Of a DNA stretch of 44,903 nucleotides, positions 34,921-43,522 are shown in pieces. This DNA is from an uncultured Alistipes sp. (GTDB lineage: Bacteria > Bacteroidota > Bacteroidia > Bacteroidales > Rikenellaceae), in assembly GCA_944322375.1 (NCBI GenBank), contig CALUOX010000007.1, forward strand, positions 1-44,903, given 5' to 3'. The notes under the pieces were generated by a model. That model was not told the origin of the DNA. It searched no databases and saw only the letters and a program-made list of their open reading frames with translations. Each line of letters begins with the position of its first letter. Position 1 is the stretch's first letter. Position numbers and translations under genes: made by a program.

Positions 34921-35988
34921 ATGAAAAAGACAGCAATTCTCGCACTTCTGGTCATTTGTTGCCATAGTTGCAGCCGCCCCATCAAATACGAAGGGAGAAT
35001 AACGGCCCGACAAACCATGGCGTGTACAACTGCGGTATTGAACGATTCGTTCCTGTTCAGCTGGCCGAAAGACCTGATGATCTTGGACTCGCTGCTGATC
35101 GTGCATGACTCCTACCTGCAGACAACATCTCTTCATATCTTCCGTAAAAGCGACGGCACACACCTCAAGAGTTTCGGGGCAAAAGGGCGCGGGCCGGGAG
35201 AACTCATCGGCATTAACTCGGTCAATACGAATTACGACGGGTCGATAACCGTCTTTGATCTCACGGGAAACAAAATCATACTTTTCGACATAGTCTCTGT
35301 TTTGCTGGATCGGAAGCCCTGTTTTACGGAGTATCCGATTCCGACGGCTCCCAATCGCATCAAACAGGTGCTTCGCCATAAAAACGAATTCATTGTAAAG
35401 GGGAATGACGATAAAATGCGATATGGATTCTGGAATCCCTCCGCGCAAACCTGTCATGACCTTTATACCGCCTATCCGCAATAGTCCGACGATCCGGAGG
35501 CCAATTGGTCGTTGACGGATTATGCCGTCCGTGTCAGATTGAGTCCCGACGGAAAGATGCTTGCAGGGGCGACCTACATAGGAGGCGTTTTGGAGTTGTT
35601 CGATATTTCCGAAAACGGGCTGCATCCGAGAGCGGCCCGATATTTCTTCGAACCCCGCTGCGAATACCTCGAAGGGGCCCGTCCGCGATGGGTGCAACCC
35701 GTTCCGGAATCGGTTATCGGCTTCGAAGATCTTTACCTTACGGATGATGCGATCTACGGTCTGGTTTGGGGTGTCGAAAAGTCGGAGATGGCAGACAGCA
35801 AACCGCAACTCTTCCGTTTCGATCCGAATGGGAATCCGACCACTGCCTATACGCTCTCGGACGAGGTGCTCGAAACGATCGCCGTCGATAACGACGGAAC
35901 GATCTACGGCGCAGGCTGCGATTCCGAGGGGCGATACAAATTGTGCCGATACACCCCATCGGCCAACCCGGCAGTTTCCGCAAATTGA
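34921..35988 (+). pseudogene. TolB-like (BF3164-type) propeller lipoprotein, broken by an in-frame TAG
   Basis: One frame of 355 codons interrupted by a single TAG at 35482-35484. The first 187 residues have a signal peptide with lipobox-like CCHSC and the family element SFGAKGRGPGELIGINSVN; after the TAG the same frame continues SDDPEANWSLTDYAVRVRLS and ends with propeller-like LETIAVDNDGTIYGAG and KLCRYTPSANPAVSAN at 35988. The context CAA-TAG-TCC fits a CAG-to-TAG change. Reconstituted length matches the reconstituted paralogue at 25264 (about 352). A truncated product of 187 residues would lack half the propeller. Recent inactivation is likeliest; a base-calling error or suppression are alternatives. 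Confidence 0.82.
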
Positions 35989-36221
35989 CAGCGTCCGTTC
36001 CGGCCCGACATATCCGGATCTGCATCGGCGCAGAACCGCATCGGCGCAGGATCGGACATTTTTCCGGCAACGGCTCTTTGCGGCCCTTTTGAGCAGCCGA
36101 GCACTGCAGAATCGTGCGAATCCGGATCCTCCGGAGGTTAAAATTCCACTGTCCCGAAACCGAAAAAACAGCGGCGTCCGATGATCCGTACAGGCAAACC
36201 CGCTCCCGCAAGGAACGAGAC

Positions 36222-36250
36222 AAAAAAGAGCCCTTCCCAAGGAAAGGGCC
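36222..36250 (-). terminator. terminator of the PepSY-like gene
   Basis: On the minus strand GCCCTTTCC and GGGAAGGGC form a 9-pair stem with one wobble around TT, followed by TCTTTTTTG. It lies 28 bases after the stop codon. Confidence 0.75.
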
Positions 36251-36277
36251 CTTCCGGTTTCGGATTTGTCCTCACCG

Positions 36278-36718
36278 CTAATCGTCAATATCGATCAGCG
36301 CAAAATTCCGGTCGAAAGTCAGCTCCAGCCCATTGGTCAGCTTCACTTCATATTCCCGTTTGTCGCGTTCGATGCGCACGACCTCCGTGTCGGGAAAGTT
36401 GGCCTTCATGTAGGCTGCGATCTGTTGGGGCACGATGGCCGCGGGCACAGTCGAGTACTTGCAGTCAACCTCTTTCCACTCACCGCCTTTGGTGAATTCA
36501 ATCTTCGAACTGTTTACGAAGACCACCTCATAGGTCGTATCCAGAAAATCCCGTTCGCTTTTGGCATAGGCGGTCTTTTGTGTCGGGAAATACTCGCGGA
36601 TGAACTGTTGTGCGGCCGCGGGCAGTTGATCGATCCGGATCGGACGGTCATTGTCGGCCTGCGCCGACGAGATTCCCAGCGTCAGGAGGGCCAGGGAGAG
36701 AATCAGCATCTTTTTCAT
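36278..36718 (-). CDS. secreted PepSY-like protein
   Basis: A 146-residue periplasmic protein with signal peptide MKKMLILSLALLTLGISSAQA and two PepSY-like repeats, each with an amphipathic helix ending in F then strands: LPAAAQQFIREYFPTQKTAY with YEVVFVNSSKIEFTKGGEWK, and VPQQIAAYMKANFPDTEVVR with YEVKLTNGLELTFDRN. Such small proteins are widespread in Bacteroidetes, often beside two-component systems; their role is unknown, perhaps envelope or protease control. ATG 36718 is chosen for the signal peptide over the longer frame. Minus-strand GACCTTTG at 36771-36764 is a weak promoter candidate. It lies 437 bases after the histidine kinase gene, same strand. Confidence 0.82.
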   Translation of the reverse strand: MKKMLILSLALLTLGISSAQADNDRPIRIDQLPAAAQQFIREYFPTQKTAYAKSERDFLDTTYEVVFVNSSKIEFTKGGEWKEVDCKYSTVPAAIVPQQIAAYMKANFPDTEVVRIERDKREYEVKLTNGLELTFDRNFALIDIDD

Positions 36719-37155
36719 GGTCTTTTCGATTTTATCGGTTAAACATCTCTTTTGTTCACAGGACAAAGGTCTGGCCCGATTCTGAAAAGAATTCGAAATT
36801 TCGCGAAAAAAACGCACTTTTTTCATGAAGCGCAATATCCAAAGACAAGACGCAAGAGCGGCCCCTCCGGAATGGACGGAACGGCGGATGCGTGCGGGGC
36901 AGCGGGGATGCGCACCAGGAGGAACTGGTCCGAAGAGGGCGGAGGGGCGACGCGCCCCCGAAATGCGGCGGCAAAAACCGGAAAGGGCAAGTGGAACGGG
37001 CTGTTGCGAAAGAACGGGCGGCGGAGAGGCAAAGCCAAAAGTATCCGGCTGTAAGGATGAAAGGCGGCAGGCGGAACTGTGACAGCCCGTGTAAATACGT
37101 CAGCGGAACTTGTGAAAGGGCCCAGCGAAGAGAAGACCGCCGCAACATGCGGGGG
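36719..37155. other. intergenic region, no gene seen
   Basis: Between the PepSY-like gene and the kinase gene. Left end has the likely PepSY-like promoter; the rest is GC-rich with a purine bias on the plus strand and open frames lacking any family. No terminator hairpin after the kinase gene was found. Confidence 0.55.
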
Positions 37156-38427
37156 TTACGGCCATACGACCGTAAAACAATGCCGGCCTTCGACAAACCG
37201 GTACGCGACACGCAATCCATAATAGCGTCCGACGGCACTTACCAGCGCCAGCCCCAGCCCCGTGGAGCCCTCCTTCTTCTTTCCCTGGTAGAACCGGTCG
37301 AAGATATGATCGGCATCCAGCGGCTCCGAACCGTCGTTGCGCACCTCGAATCTCCGTCCCTGGATCACCACCTCGACATGCCCCTCTTCGGACGTGTGCA
37401 CATAGGCGTTTTTCAGCAGATTGGTCACCAGAATCGTGGCCAGCGATTCGTTCATCCGCACCTCAAGCGGACCGGCAAGGCGGGTCGTGCAGACGATGCC
37501 GCGCGAGGCGTAGATCTCTTCGTAGAACGGGAGCTGCTCCTGCACGATACCGGCAATGTCGATGTCGGTGCTCTCCGGGAACTGCCCGTTCTCGATCTTT
37601 GTCAGCAGAAGCAGGGTCCGGTTGAGGCGTACCACGTGCGACAGCGTGCGCTGCATCTTGATCAACTCCCCAAGCTGCTCCTCGCTCGGATTGCCGTTGT
37701 CGAGCAGCCACTCGAGACGGTTGCCGAGAATGGCCAGCGGAGTCTGCAACTCATGCGATGCGTTTCCGATGAACTGTTTCTGTCGCTCGAAAAGCTCTTC
37801 GGTGCGGTTCGCCGCCTGCTGGGCCGCAATGCAGAGCCGGTGAAATTCCGGAATGGTGGTGTCGGCGGGGACCGCGGCATTCTTCTGCCCCGGGGTATAT
37901 TCGTCGAGCCATTGCAGCAGGGCGTAAAGCGGTCGGAGCGTGCGGTGGAAGACCCATACGGTCGAACCCAGAACCGTCAGCAGCAGCAGCAGATAGAGAA
38001 AGATGATCCAATAGAGAATCGCCCGGAACAGATCGCCCTTCTCGAAGGTCGGCGTTGCCACCGTCAGCTTGTAGAAGTGTCCGTCGCGGTCCTGGAAAAG
38101 TGTCGTGAGGATGCGTGCCGGCTCGGTCTCCTCCTTCTCGGGGATGTAAACCTCGGCGTCGCGGTAATGGATGCGGGGATGGGTTTCCACATAGGCCTCG
38201 TTGACCGGTACGATCGAATAGCTGTTGTTCGAACCGTTGTTCAATGCGGGCAGTTCCCGCCCCGAGAGCATGCGTACGATGATCAATTCCGAATAGTCAT
38301 CCAGGGCATCGTCCGCCTCGTCGTTGATCTCATCGATCATCGTGTAGTAGAACAGCGCCGCCCACAGAGCCAGCAGCGGCAGCAGAAGCAGCGAGAGTCG
38401 CAACGCGATGCGGTAGATGAGTTTCAT
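37156..38427 (-). CDS. sensor histidine kinase
   Basis: A 423-residue inner-membrane kinase. Order: first membrane helix (LSLLLLPLLALWAALFYYT), a periplasmic sensor region of about 110 residues, second helix near residues 136-160 (LYWIIFLYLLLLLTVLG), a HAMP-like linker, the phospho-acceptor domain with His225 in NASHELQTPLAI, and the ATPase domain with the N box TNLLKNAYVHT and the G2 box GSTGLGLALVSAVGRYYG. The DxG (G1) region is reduced (RNDGSEPLDADHIFDRFYQG). It is translated 14 bases after its response regulator, a standard pair. The signal is unknown. Confidence 0.92.
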   Translation of the reverse strand: MKLIYRIALRLSLLLLPLLALWAALFYYTMIDEINDEADDALDDYSELIIVRMLSGRELPALNNGSNNSYSIVPVNEAYVETHPRIHYRDAEVYIPEKEETEPARILTTLFQDRDGHFYKLTVATPTFEKGDLFRAILYWIIFLYLLLLLTVLGSTVWVFHRTLRPLYALLQWLDEYTPGQKNAAVPADTTIPEFHRLCIAAQQAANRTEELFERQKQFIGNASHELQTPLAILGNRLEWLLDNGNPSEEQLGELIKMQRTLSHVVRLNRTLLLLTKIENGQFPESTDIDIAGIVQEQLPFYEEIYASRGIVCTTRLAGPLEVRMNESLATILVTNLLKNAYVHTSEEGHVEVVIQGRRFEVRNDGSEPLDADHIFDRFYQGKKKEGSTGLGLALVSAVGRYYGLRVAYRFVEGRHCFTVVWP

Positions 38428-38441
38428 GGTACGGAGAGCTG

Positions 38442-39131
38442 TTATTCGTCGGCGGTTGTCGTGACCAGTTTGTATCCGAATCCGTAAACGGCGCGGATTT
38501 CAATCGTGGCGCCCGCTTCGGAGAGTTTGTGCCGCAGATTCTTGATCTGGGCGTAAACGAAGTGGAAATTGTCTGCCTGATCGGCATGGTCACCCCATAC
38601 GGCTTCGGCCAGGACCGACTTGTCAACCAGATGGTTCGGGCGCTGCATGAAGTAGAGCAGGATGTCGAACTCCTTCTTCAGCAGCGGCAGCTCGACCCCG
38701 CCGACCTGTACGCGCCGGCCTTCGGGTTCGAGCGAAACATTGCCCAGATCGATCGTCAGATCACCGCCGCTGCGGCCGCGGCGCAGCACGCTGCGGATGC
38801 GGGCCAGCAGTTCGGCCGTATGGAACGGCTTGGGCAGGTAGTCGTCGGCGCCCTGTTCCAGCCCGAGAACCTTGTCCTCGAGCGAATCGCGGGCCGAGAT
38901 GATGATGACGTTCTCGCGTTTGCGGAGCCGTTTGATGTGTTCGAGCAGTCGCAGACCGTTCCCGTCGGGCAGCATGATGTCGAGCAGAATGCAGTCGTAG
39001 CTGTAACCTGCAATCCGCGCATCGGCCTCGGCGTAGGTCGCCGCCGTCTCCACGACGTAATGTTCCTGTACGAGAGCCCGCTGCATCACTTCGCGCAGCG
39101 AAGGCTCGTCTTCGACAATCAGAATCTTCAT
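38442..39131 (-). CDS. OmpR-family response regulator
   Basis: A 229-residue transcription factor with a receiver domain (acidic VEDEP, phospho-acceptor Asp51 in CILLDIMLPDG, Thr/Ser switch IIISARD, Lys101 in DDYLPKPFH) and a winged-helix DNA-binding domain (LTIDLGNVSLEPEGRRVQVG, then VAEAVWGDHADQ-like and VYAQIKNLRHKLSEAGATIE, ending VYGFGYKLV). Length is normal. It precedes the kinase by 14 bases. A -7 box only five bases before the ATG implies a very short or absent leader. The PepSY-like gene downstream may be part of its regulon, by inference. Confidence 0.94.
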   Translation of the reverse strand: MKILIVEDEPSLREVMQRALVQEHYVVETAATYAEADARIAGYSYDCILLDIMLPDGNGLRLLEHIKRLRKRENVIIISARDSLEDKVLGLEQGADDYLPKPFHTAELLARIRSVLRRGRSGGDLTIDLGNVSLEPEGRRVQVGGVELPLLKKEFDILLYFMQRPNHLVDKSVLAEAVWGDHADQADNFHFVYAQIKNLRHKLSEAGATIEIRAVYGFGYKLVTTTADE

Positions 39132-39135
39132 GTAA

Positions 39136-39143
39136 CAAAGGTA
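39136..39143 (-). promoter_or_regulatory. -7 box of the response regulator/kinase promoter
   Basis: Minus-strand TACCTTTG (39143-39136), a full match, with TTTG about 22 bases upstream. Normal initiation about 7 bases downstream would fall on or next to the ATG at 39131, so the mRNA would be leaderless or nearly so. Confidence 0.6.
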
Positions 39144-39261
39144 CGAAGCAATTTTGAAATAAAATCAAAACATCGGATTTTTTCCGGCACCTCCGGCGTC
39201 CGATCCGGTTTGACCCCGGACTTTTGGTAAACGGCTCTCTTTTGCGGGGTTGCCACTTGTG

Positions 39262-39352
39262 GTCTGTTGTCCGTTTTTGTTGTCCGTGGCCTGTTGTCTG
39301 ATATCTGATGTCTGTGTCAGTTGTATTGTCTATTGTCTGTTGTCCGTTTTTG
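39262..39352. repeat. 18-base direct repeat in T/G-rich DNA
   Basis: GTCTGTTGTCCGTTTTTG occurs at 39262-39279 and at 39335-39352, 73 bases apart, with partial versions between. Confidence 0.8.
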
Positions 39353-39479
39353 CAGTCTGTCGCCGGGACGGAGACGGGGCCGGGCAGGACGTGGAGGAGA
39401 CGCACTTTTCTCCTTCCTGATCCCGGAATTCGTCGGTCTGCAGGAATTCCGGCAGCAGAAACAAATCCCCGGCGGCTTG

Positions 39480-39610
39480 AGATTGGAGTTCCGAGATCCG
39501 AAATTGGAGATCCGAAGCTGGGGCCCCGAGTTCGGAGTCCGAGGCTGAGGCGGGAATTTGGAGTCCCGAAGTTGGAGACAGGGAACCCGGAACCGGATCC
39601 CCGGGACTTG
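39480..39610. repeat. degenerate GGAG-CCGA repeat tract
   Basis: Several irregular units of about 20-27 bases start TTGGAG or TTCGGAG and continue (T/A)(T/C)CCGA(G/A). The words resemble those near 16050 and, on the opposite strand, 34640. Confidence 0.55.
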
Positions 39611-39734
39611 AAGTCTGATCCGGGCGTGCGGGATGCGTGACCATGGAATACGGCTCCGGAACCGGGCGCGGGGCGGATGGCCGCCGCAAAGGGAAAAATG
39701 CAGCTGCGGAATGTGGTCCTCTCTGTTTTTTTCG

Positions 39735-39742
39735 TACCTTTG
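39735..39742 (+). promoter_or_regulatory. -7 box of the B12 uptake operon
   Basis: TACCTTTG, a full match to TAnnTTTG; -33 region TGTG is weak. Start near 39749, immediately before the riboswitch. Confidence 0.6.
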
Positions 39743-39749
39743 CGGTGTC

Positions 39750-39970
39750 GAGGTTCGGAACGGGAGAAGACGCTTCTCCTCCGATCAAAAGGGAATCCGG
39801 TGTAAATCCGGAACAGTGCCGCTGCTGTAAGTCCTTCTCTTCGCGAGATCAGGTTCGTCGCACTCTTTGCCACTGGCCGTTGAGGCCGGGAAGGCGCGGC
39901 GGATGGGACGAGTCAGAAGACCTGCCCGACAGGCGGATGCCGTTGTGTCCCGGATGCAGGACAGCAACGG
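39750..39970 (+). ncRNA. cobalamin (B12) riboswitch
   Basis: The conserved core is plain: GGGAATCCGGTGTAAATCCG and then GAACAGTGCCGCTGCTGTAA near 39791-39830, GCCACTGG at 39869-39876, GGGAAGG near 39888, and the B12 box AGTCAGAAGACCTGCC at 39911-39926. Downstream, CCGTTG-TGTCC (39940-39950) pairs with GGACA-GCAACGG (39959-39970) with one bulge, a likely part of the expression platform. No T run follows, so translational control or a more distant signal in the 198 bases before the btuG start is likely. It governs a BtuG-like and BtuB gene, as expected: B12 would switch off its own uptake. Confidence 0.95.
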
Positions 39971-40167
39971 TTGTTGCGCACGGTCGCATCGTGCAGTCCG
40001 TTCGTCGTCATGGACTGACGGCAGGTTGAAGGCAGTGTATCCCGGAATGTTCGCAGGGTGTGGAACGACGGCTCGGAGAAGATCCGTCGCGTCACACCGT
40101 CCGATCCGCGATCGAATCGACGGAAATTCGTACCGGAAGATCGATGAGAACAAGAAGGTGAGAAACA

Positions 40168-41289
40168 ATGAAAAAACGTTTGGAACTGCTGCTCCTGCTC
40201 CTTGCGGGATTGTTGTCGGCGGCCTGCATGGACTACGGCGAGAACGAAACCGAACATATCGCCGTTGACGATACGCCGGGACTCTTCATCGTCAACGAAG
40301 GCAACTTCATGTATGGAACCGGATCGTTGTCCTATTACGACATTGCGAACCGGACGGTCGAAAACAATGTCTTCCTGCGCACCAACGGAATCAAGTTGGG
40401 CGACGTCGCCCAGTCGATGACCATCCACAAGGGGCTGGGGTATGTCGTGGTCAACAACTCCAGCGTGATCTACGTCATCGATATCCGGACGTTCGAACTC
40501 ATCAAGATCCTCAAGGGGTTCACTTCGCCCCGCTACATCCACTTCGTCAACGACGAAAAGGCATACGTTACCGATCTCTATGCCTTTGCCATCACGGTTT
40601 TCAACCCCCGGACACTGGAGATCACCAAACGGATCCGGACCGATATCGCCGGCAAGAGTTCGCCTTCGACCGAACAGATGGTGCAGTACGGCAAATGGGT
40701 CTTTACGAACTGCTGGTCCTACGATGACAAGATCCTCGTCATCGATACCGAGACCGATACGGCCGAAGGCTACATTCAGGTGGGAAAACAGCCTACGTCG
40801 CTGGTGATAGACCGCAACGGCAAGCTCTGGACCATCACCGACGGCGGTTATGAGGGCAGCCCCTATGGACAGGAGGCTCCGGCGCTCTATCGGATCGACG
40901 CCGCAACCCGCAGGGTCGAGCAGGTCTTTCCGTTCGAGATGGGGGACCGTGGTTCGGAGATCTGCATGAACGGGGCGCGGGATTCGATCTTCTTCATCCG
41001 CAGCCGCAAGGAGTACGACAACGGCCGGGAGGTCTCGCGGGACCATATCTGGAAGATGAGTGTCGAGGATACGGTGCTGCCGACGGAGCCCTTTCTGACC
41101 AATGCAAGCACGAACCACTGGTATGGACTTGCGGTCGATCCCAATACCTCGGAGGTCTATGTGGCCGATGCAATCGACTACGTGCAGCCGGGATTCATCT
41201 ACCGTTATACCTCCAGAGGCGAACGGATCGACCGGTTCCAGGTGGGTGTCATTCCCGGAGCTTTCTGTTTCAACTACTTCGATAACTGA
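40168..41289 (+). CDS. btuG: BtuG-like surface beta-propeller lipoprotein
   Basis: A 373-residue lipoprotein: signal peptide MKKRLELLLLLLAGLLSAAC with lipobox LSAAC, acidic residues just after the cysteine (MDYGENETE; such signals favour surface export in Bacteroidetes), then YncE-like propeller blades (for example GLGYVVVNNSSVIYVIDIRT, SPRYIHFVNDEKAYVTDLYA, GKQPTSLVIDRNGKLWTITD, AVDPNTSEVYVADAIDYVQP). BtuG proteins of gut Bacteroides bind B12 very tightly at the surface and pass it to BtuB. Position between a B12 riboswitch and btuB, 6 bases from the latter, supports this assignment. AAGGTGAG lies about 8 bases before the ATG. Confidence 0.85.
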   Translation: MKKRLELLLLLLAGLLSAACMDYGENETEHIAVDDTPGLFIVNEGNFMYGTGSLSYYDIANRTVENNVFLRTNGIKLGDVAQSMTIHKGLGYVVVNNSSVIYVIDIRTFELIKILKGFTSPRYIHFVNDEKAYVTDLYAFAITVFNPRTLEITKRIRTDIAGKSSPSTEQMVQYGKWVFTNCWSYDDKILVIDTETDTAEGYIQVGKQPTSLVIDRNGKLWTITDGGYEGSPYGQEAPALYRIDAATRRVEQVFPFEMGDRGSEICMNGARDSIFFIRSRKEYDNGREVSRDHIWKMSVEDTVLPTEPFLTNASTNHWYGLAVDPNTSEVYVADAIDYVQPGFIYRYTSRGERIDRFQVGVIPGAFCFNYFDN

Positions 41290-41295
41290 TACCGC

Positions 41296-43398
41296 ATGCA
41301 GATGAAGAGATCCCGTTTTATCCCGAAGGCGGGCCGCCGTGCGGCCGTCATGCCGTTCTGTCTTTTATGCCTTCTCGGTGCGGCGCAAGGCTGGTCGCAG
41401 CCCCGTGGCCCGGAACTGTCGGATCCGGACAAACCCGTGCGGACGATCGACATTGAGGAGGTTTCGGTCTCCACGCGGAGAAACCTCTCGGAGATCGGTG
41501 TGACGAAGACCGTTCTCGATACGGTGGTCCTGCAGCAGAACATCGTGCACAGCCTGGCCGAGGTGCTGGCGCAGAATACCCCGATCTTCATCAAGAGTTA
41601 CGGCCGCGGGGCGGTTGCCACCGCGTCGTTCAGGGGAACCTCGCCGTCACATACGCAGGTGCTGTGGAACGGAATGAAACTCAATTCGCCGATGTTGGGC
41701 ATGGTCGATTTTTCGTTGATACCCTCCTTCTTCATCGACGATGCCAACATCCTGCACGGAGCCGGATCGGTCGATGTCGCGGGGGGCGGCCTCGGCGGGG
41801 CCATCACGCTGGGAACGTATCCGACCGACAAAAAGGGTTTCGATCTCAATTTCGTGCAGGGAATCAGCAGCTTCGACACCTATGACGACTACCTCCGTCT
41901 GACCTACGGCGGCCCGAAGGTGCAGCTCTCGACCCGTTTCTGTTACGGCAAATCGGACAACGACTTCAAATACACCAACTACAACAAGCTCAACGAAGAT
42001 CTGGTTACCCATCCCGTTGAGCGCAACAAGAACTGTTCGTTTCGGGATCTGCATGTCATGCAGGAGGTCTATTGGAAGCTCGATGACCGCAACAAGTTCA
42101 ACGCTGCGGTCTGGTTTTTGGATTCGAACCGCGGCATACCGGCGCTGAATGTCAACTATCAGGAGGATGACCGTTCGAACAACCGCCAGGATGAATCGAC
42201 CCTGCGGGCCGTAGCGGGCTGGGACCGGCTGGACGAGAAGCTGCAGTTGGGCGCCAAGGCCGGTTATACCTATTCGAACATGGTTTATCACAGTCAGGGC
42301 ACGGTCAATGGTGCGGATACCAATCAGGGCGGGGCGATAGCCGTCGAACAGGTCCATTCACAGAGTATCGTCCATTCGGGATTCCTTAATTTCTCGGCGC
42401 GTTATTTCCCCAATCGGAAACTGGTCCTGTCGGCTTCGCTCTCGACCAGTCTGCATGCCGTCGATAGCCGCGACAAGTATATCTACGCCCTCGAAAAGAA
42501 GAATTACGACACGATGCGTCTGGAGACGTCGGTGCTTGTCAGTGCCAAGTACCGCCCCCATCCGCGCATCGGGCTGGGGGTTGATCTGCGTGAGGAGAGT
42601 TATGGCGACAGGATGACACCCTTGATTCCGGCGGGTTTCGTCGATGTGGTGCTTTGGCCCAAATACAATGTGGTGGTCAAGGGGTCGGTGGCCCGCAATT
42701 ACCGCCATCCGACGATGAACGACCTCTATTTCCAGCCGGGCGGCAACGATACGCTGCGGCCCGAAAAGGGCTATACGTATGAGGGAGGTCTGGAATTTGC
42801 GCTGCGCAGGAAGGGCTTCTCGTTTGAAGGCGAGGGGGCCGTTTACAACTCCCGGATCCAGGACTGGATTCTGTGGCTGCCGACCTTCAAGGGGTACTGG
42901 TCGCCGATCAATGTCCGCAAGGTCCACAGTTACGGGGTCGAGCTCAAGGGAAAGATGAATATTGTGTTGGGACGGGGCTGGACGCTCTTTTTCGATGCCA
43001 GCTGGGCCTATACGCGGTCAATCAACCAGGGCGATCCGATGAGCGAGAACGATCAGGCGATCGGGAAACAGCTGGTTTATGTCCCGGAGTTCTCCTCGAC
43101 CGTCACGGGACGTCTGAGCTGGCGCGGCTACTCGCTTACCTACAAGTATAACCATTACAGCGAACGCTATACCACGTCGAGCAACGATCCCTCGACGCTC
43201 TACCATCTGGGAGCCTACTACATGAGCGATCTCTATCTTGAAAAGGGGCTTCGGACGAAACTGGCGGATCTGTCGCTGAAGTTCTGTATCTACAACCTCT
43301 TCAATGAAGAGTATGAGTCGGTGCTGGCACGGCCCATGCCGCGGCAGAACTATGGATTCTTCATCGGGATCCGTCCCAATTTCGGTCGGGGAAAATAG
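41296..43398 (+). CDS. btuB: TonB-dependent vitamin B12 receptor
   Basis: A 700-residue outer-membrane receptor: signal peptide ending near GAAQGWSQP, an N-terminal plug domain (IDIEEVSVSTRRNLSEIG, SLAEVLAQNTPIFIKSYGRG, ATASFRGTSPSHTQVLWNGM, LHGAGSVDVAGGGLGGAITL), then a 22-stranded barrel to the C-terminus (YNLFNEEYESVLARPMP, IGIRPNFGRGK). Riboswitch control and the BtuG-like neighbour identify the ligand as a corrinoid. ATG 41302 is an alternative start. It is the last gene of the operon, with a strong terminator downstream; the BtuFCD importer is not in the window. Confidence 0.92.
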   Translation: MQMKRSRFIPKAGRRAAVMPFCLLCLLGAAQGWSQPRGPELSDPDKPVRTIDIEEVSVSTRRNLSEIGVTKTVLDTVVLQQNIVHSLAEVLAQNTPIFIKSYGRGAVATASFRGTSPSHTQVLWNGMKLNSPMLGMVDFSLIPSFFIDDANILHGAGSVDVAGGGLGGAITLGTYPTDKKGFDLNFVQGISSFDTYDDYLRLTYGGPKVQLSTRFCYGKSDNDFKYTNYNKLNEDLVTHPVERNKNCSFRDLHVMQEVYWKLDDRNKFNAAVWFLDSNRGIPALNVNYQEDDRSNNRQDESTLRAVAGWDRLDEKLQLGAKAGYTYSNMVYHSQGTVNGADTNQGGAIAVEQVHSQSIVHSGFLNFSARYFPNRKLVLSASLSTSLHAVDSRDKYIYALEKKNYDTMRLETSVLVSAKYRPHPRIGLGVDLREESYGDRMTPLIPAGFVDVVLWPKYNVVVKGSVARNYRHPTMNDLYFQPGGNDTLRPEKGYTYEGGLEFALRRKGFSFEGEGAVYNSRIQDWILWLPTFKGYWSPINVRKVHSYGVELKGKMNIVLGRGWTLFFDASWAYTRSINQGDPMSENDQAIGKQLVYVPEFSSTVTGRLSWRGYSLTYKYNHYSERYTTSSNDPSTLYHLGAYYMSDLYLEKGLRTKLADLSLKFCIYNLFNEEYESVLARPMPRQNYGFFIGIRPNFGRGK

Positions 43399-43440
43399 AC
43401 GGCCGCCGACGCTTCATCCGGAGTGCCGGCCGAAAAAAGA

Positions 43441-43488
43441 AATGAGGAACGGGGATCGGACAAGACCGATCCCCGTTCCTCATTTTTG
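43441..43488. terminator. bidirectional terminator between btuB and the LRR gene
   Basis: A perfect 19-base stem, 43441-43459 with 43466-43484 (core GAGGAACGGGGATCGG), loop of 6, T run on the plus side and A residues on the other. Serves both convergent genes. Confidence 0.9.
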
Positions 43489-43522
43489 CAGGGCGCGGCC
43501 GGTTTTGCAGGGTGGGCCGGGC

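Larger units (their letters stand above)
39144..39734. other. intergenic region with two kinds of degenerate repeats
   Basis: No gene. From 39262 to 39360 the plus strand is T/G-rich with TGTTGTCCG words, including an exact 18-base direct repeat. From about 39480 to 39610 it is made of TTGGAGTTCCGAGATCCGAA-like units. The end contains the promoter of the B12 operon. Confidence 0.6.
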
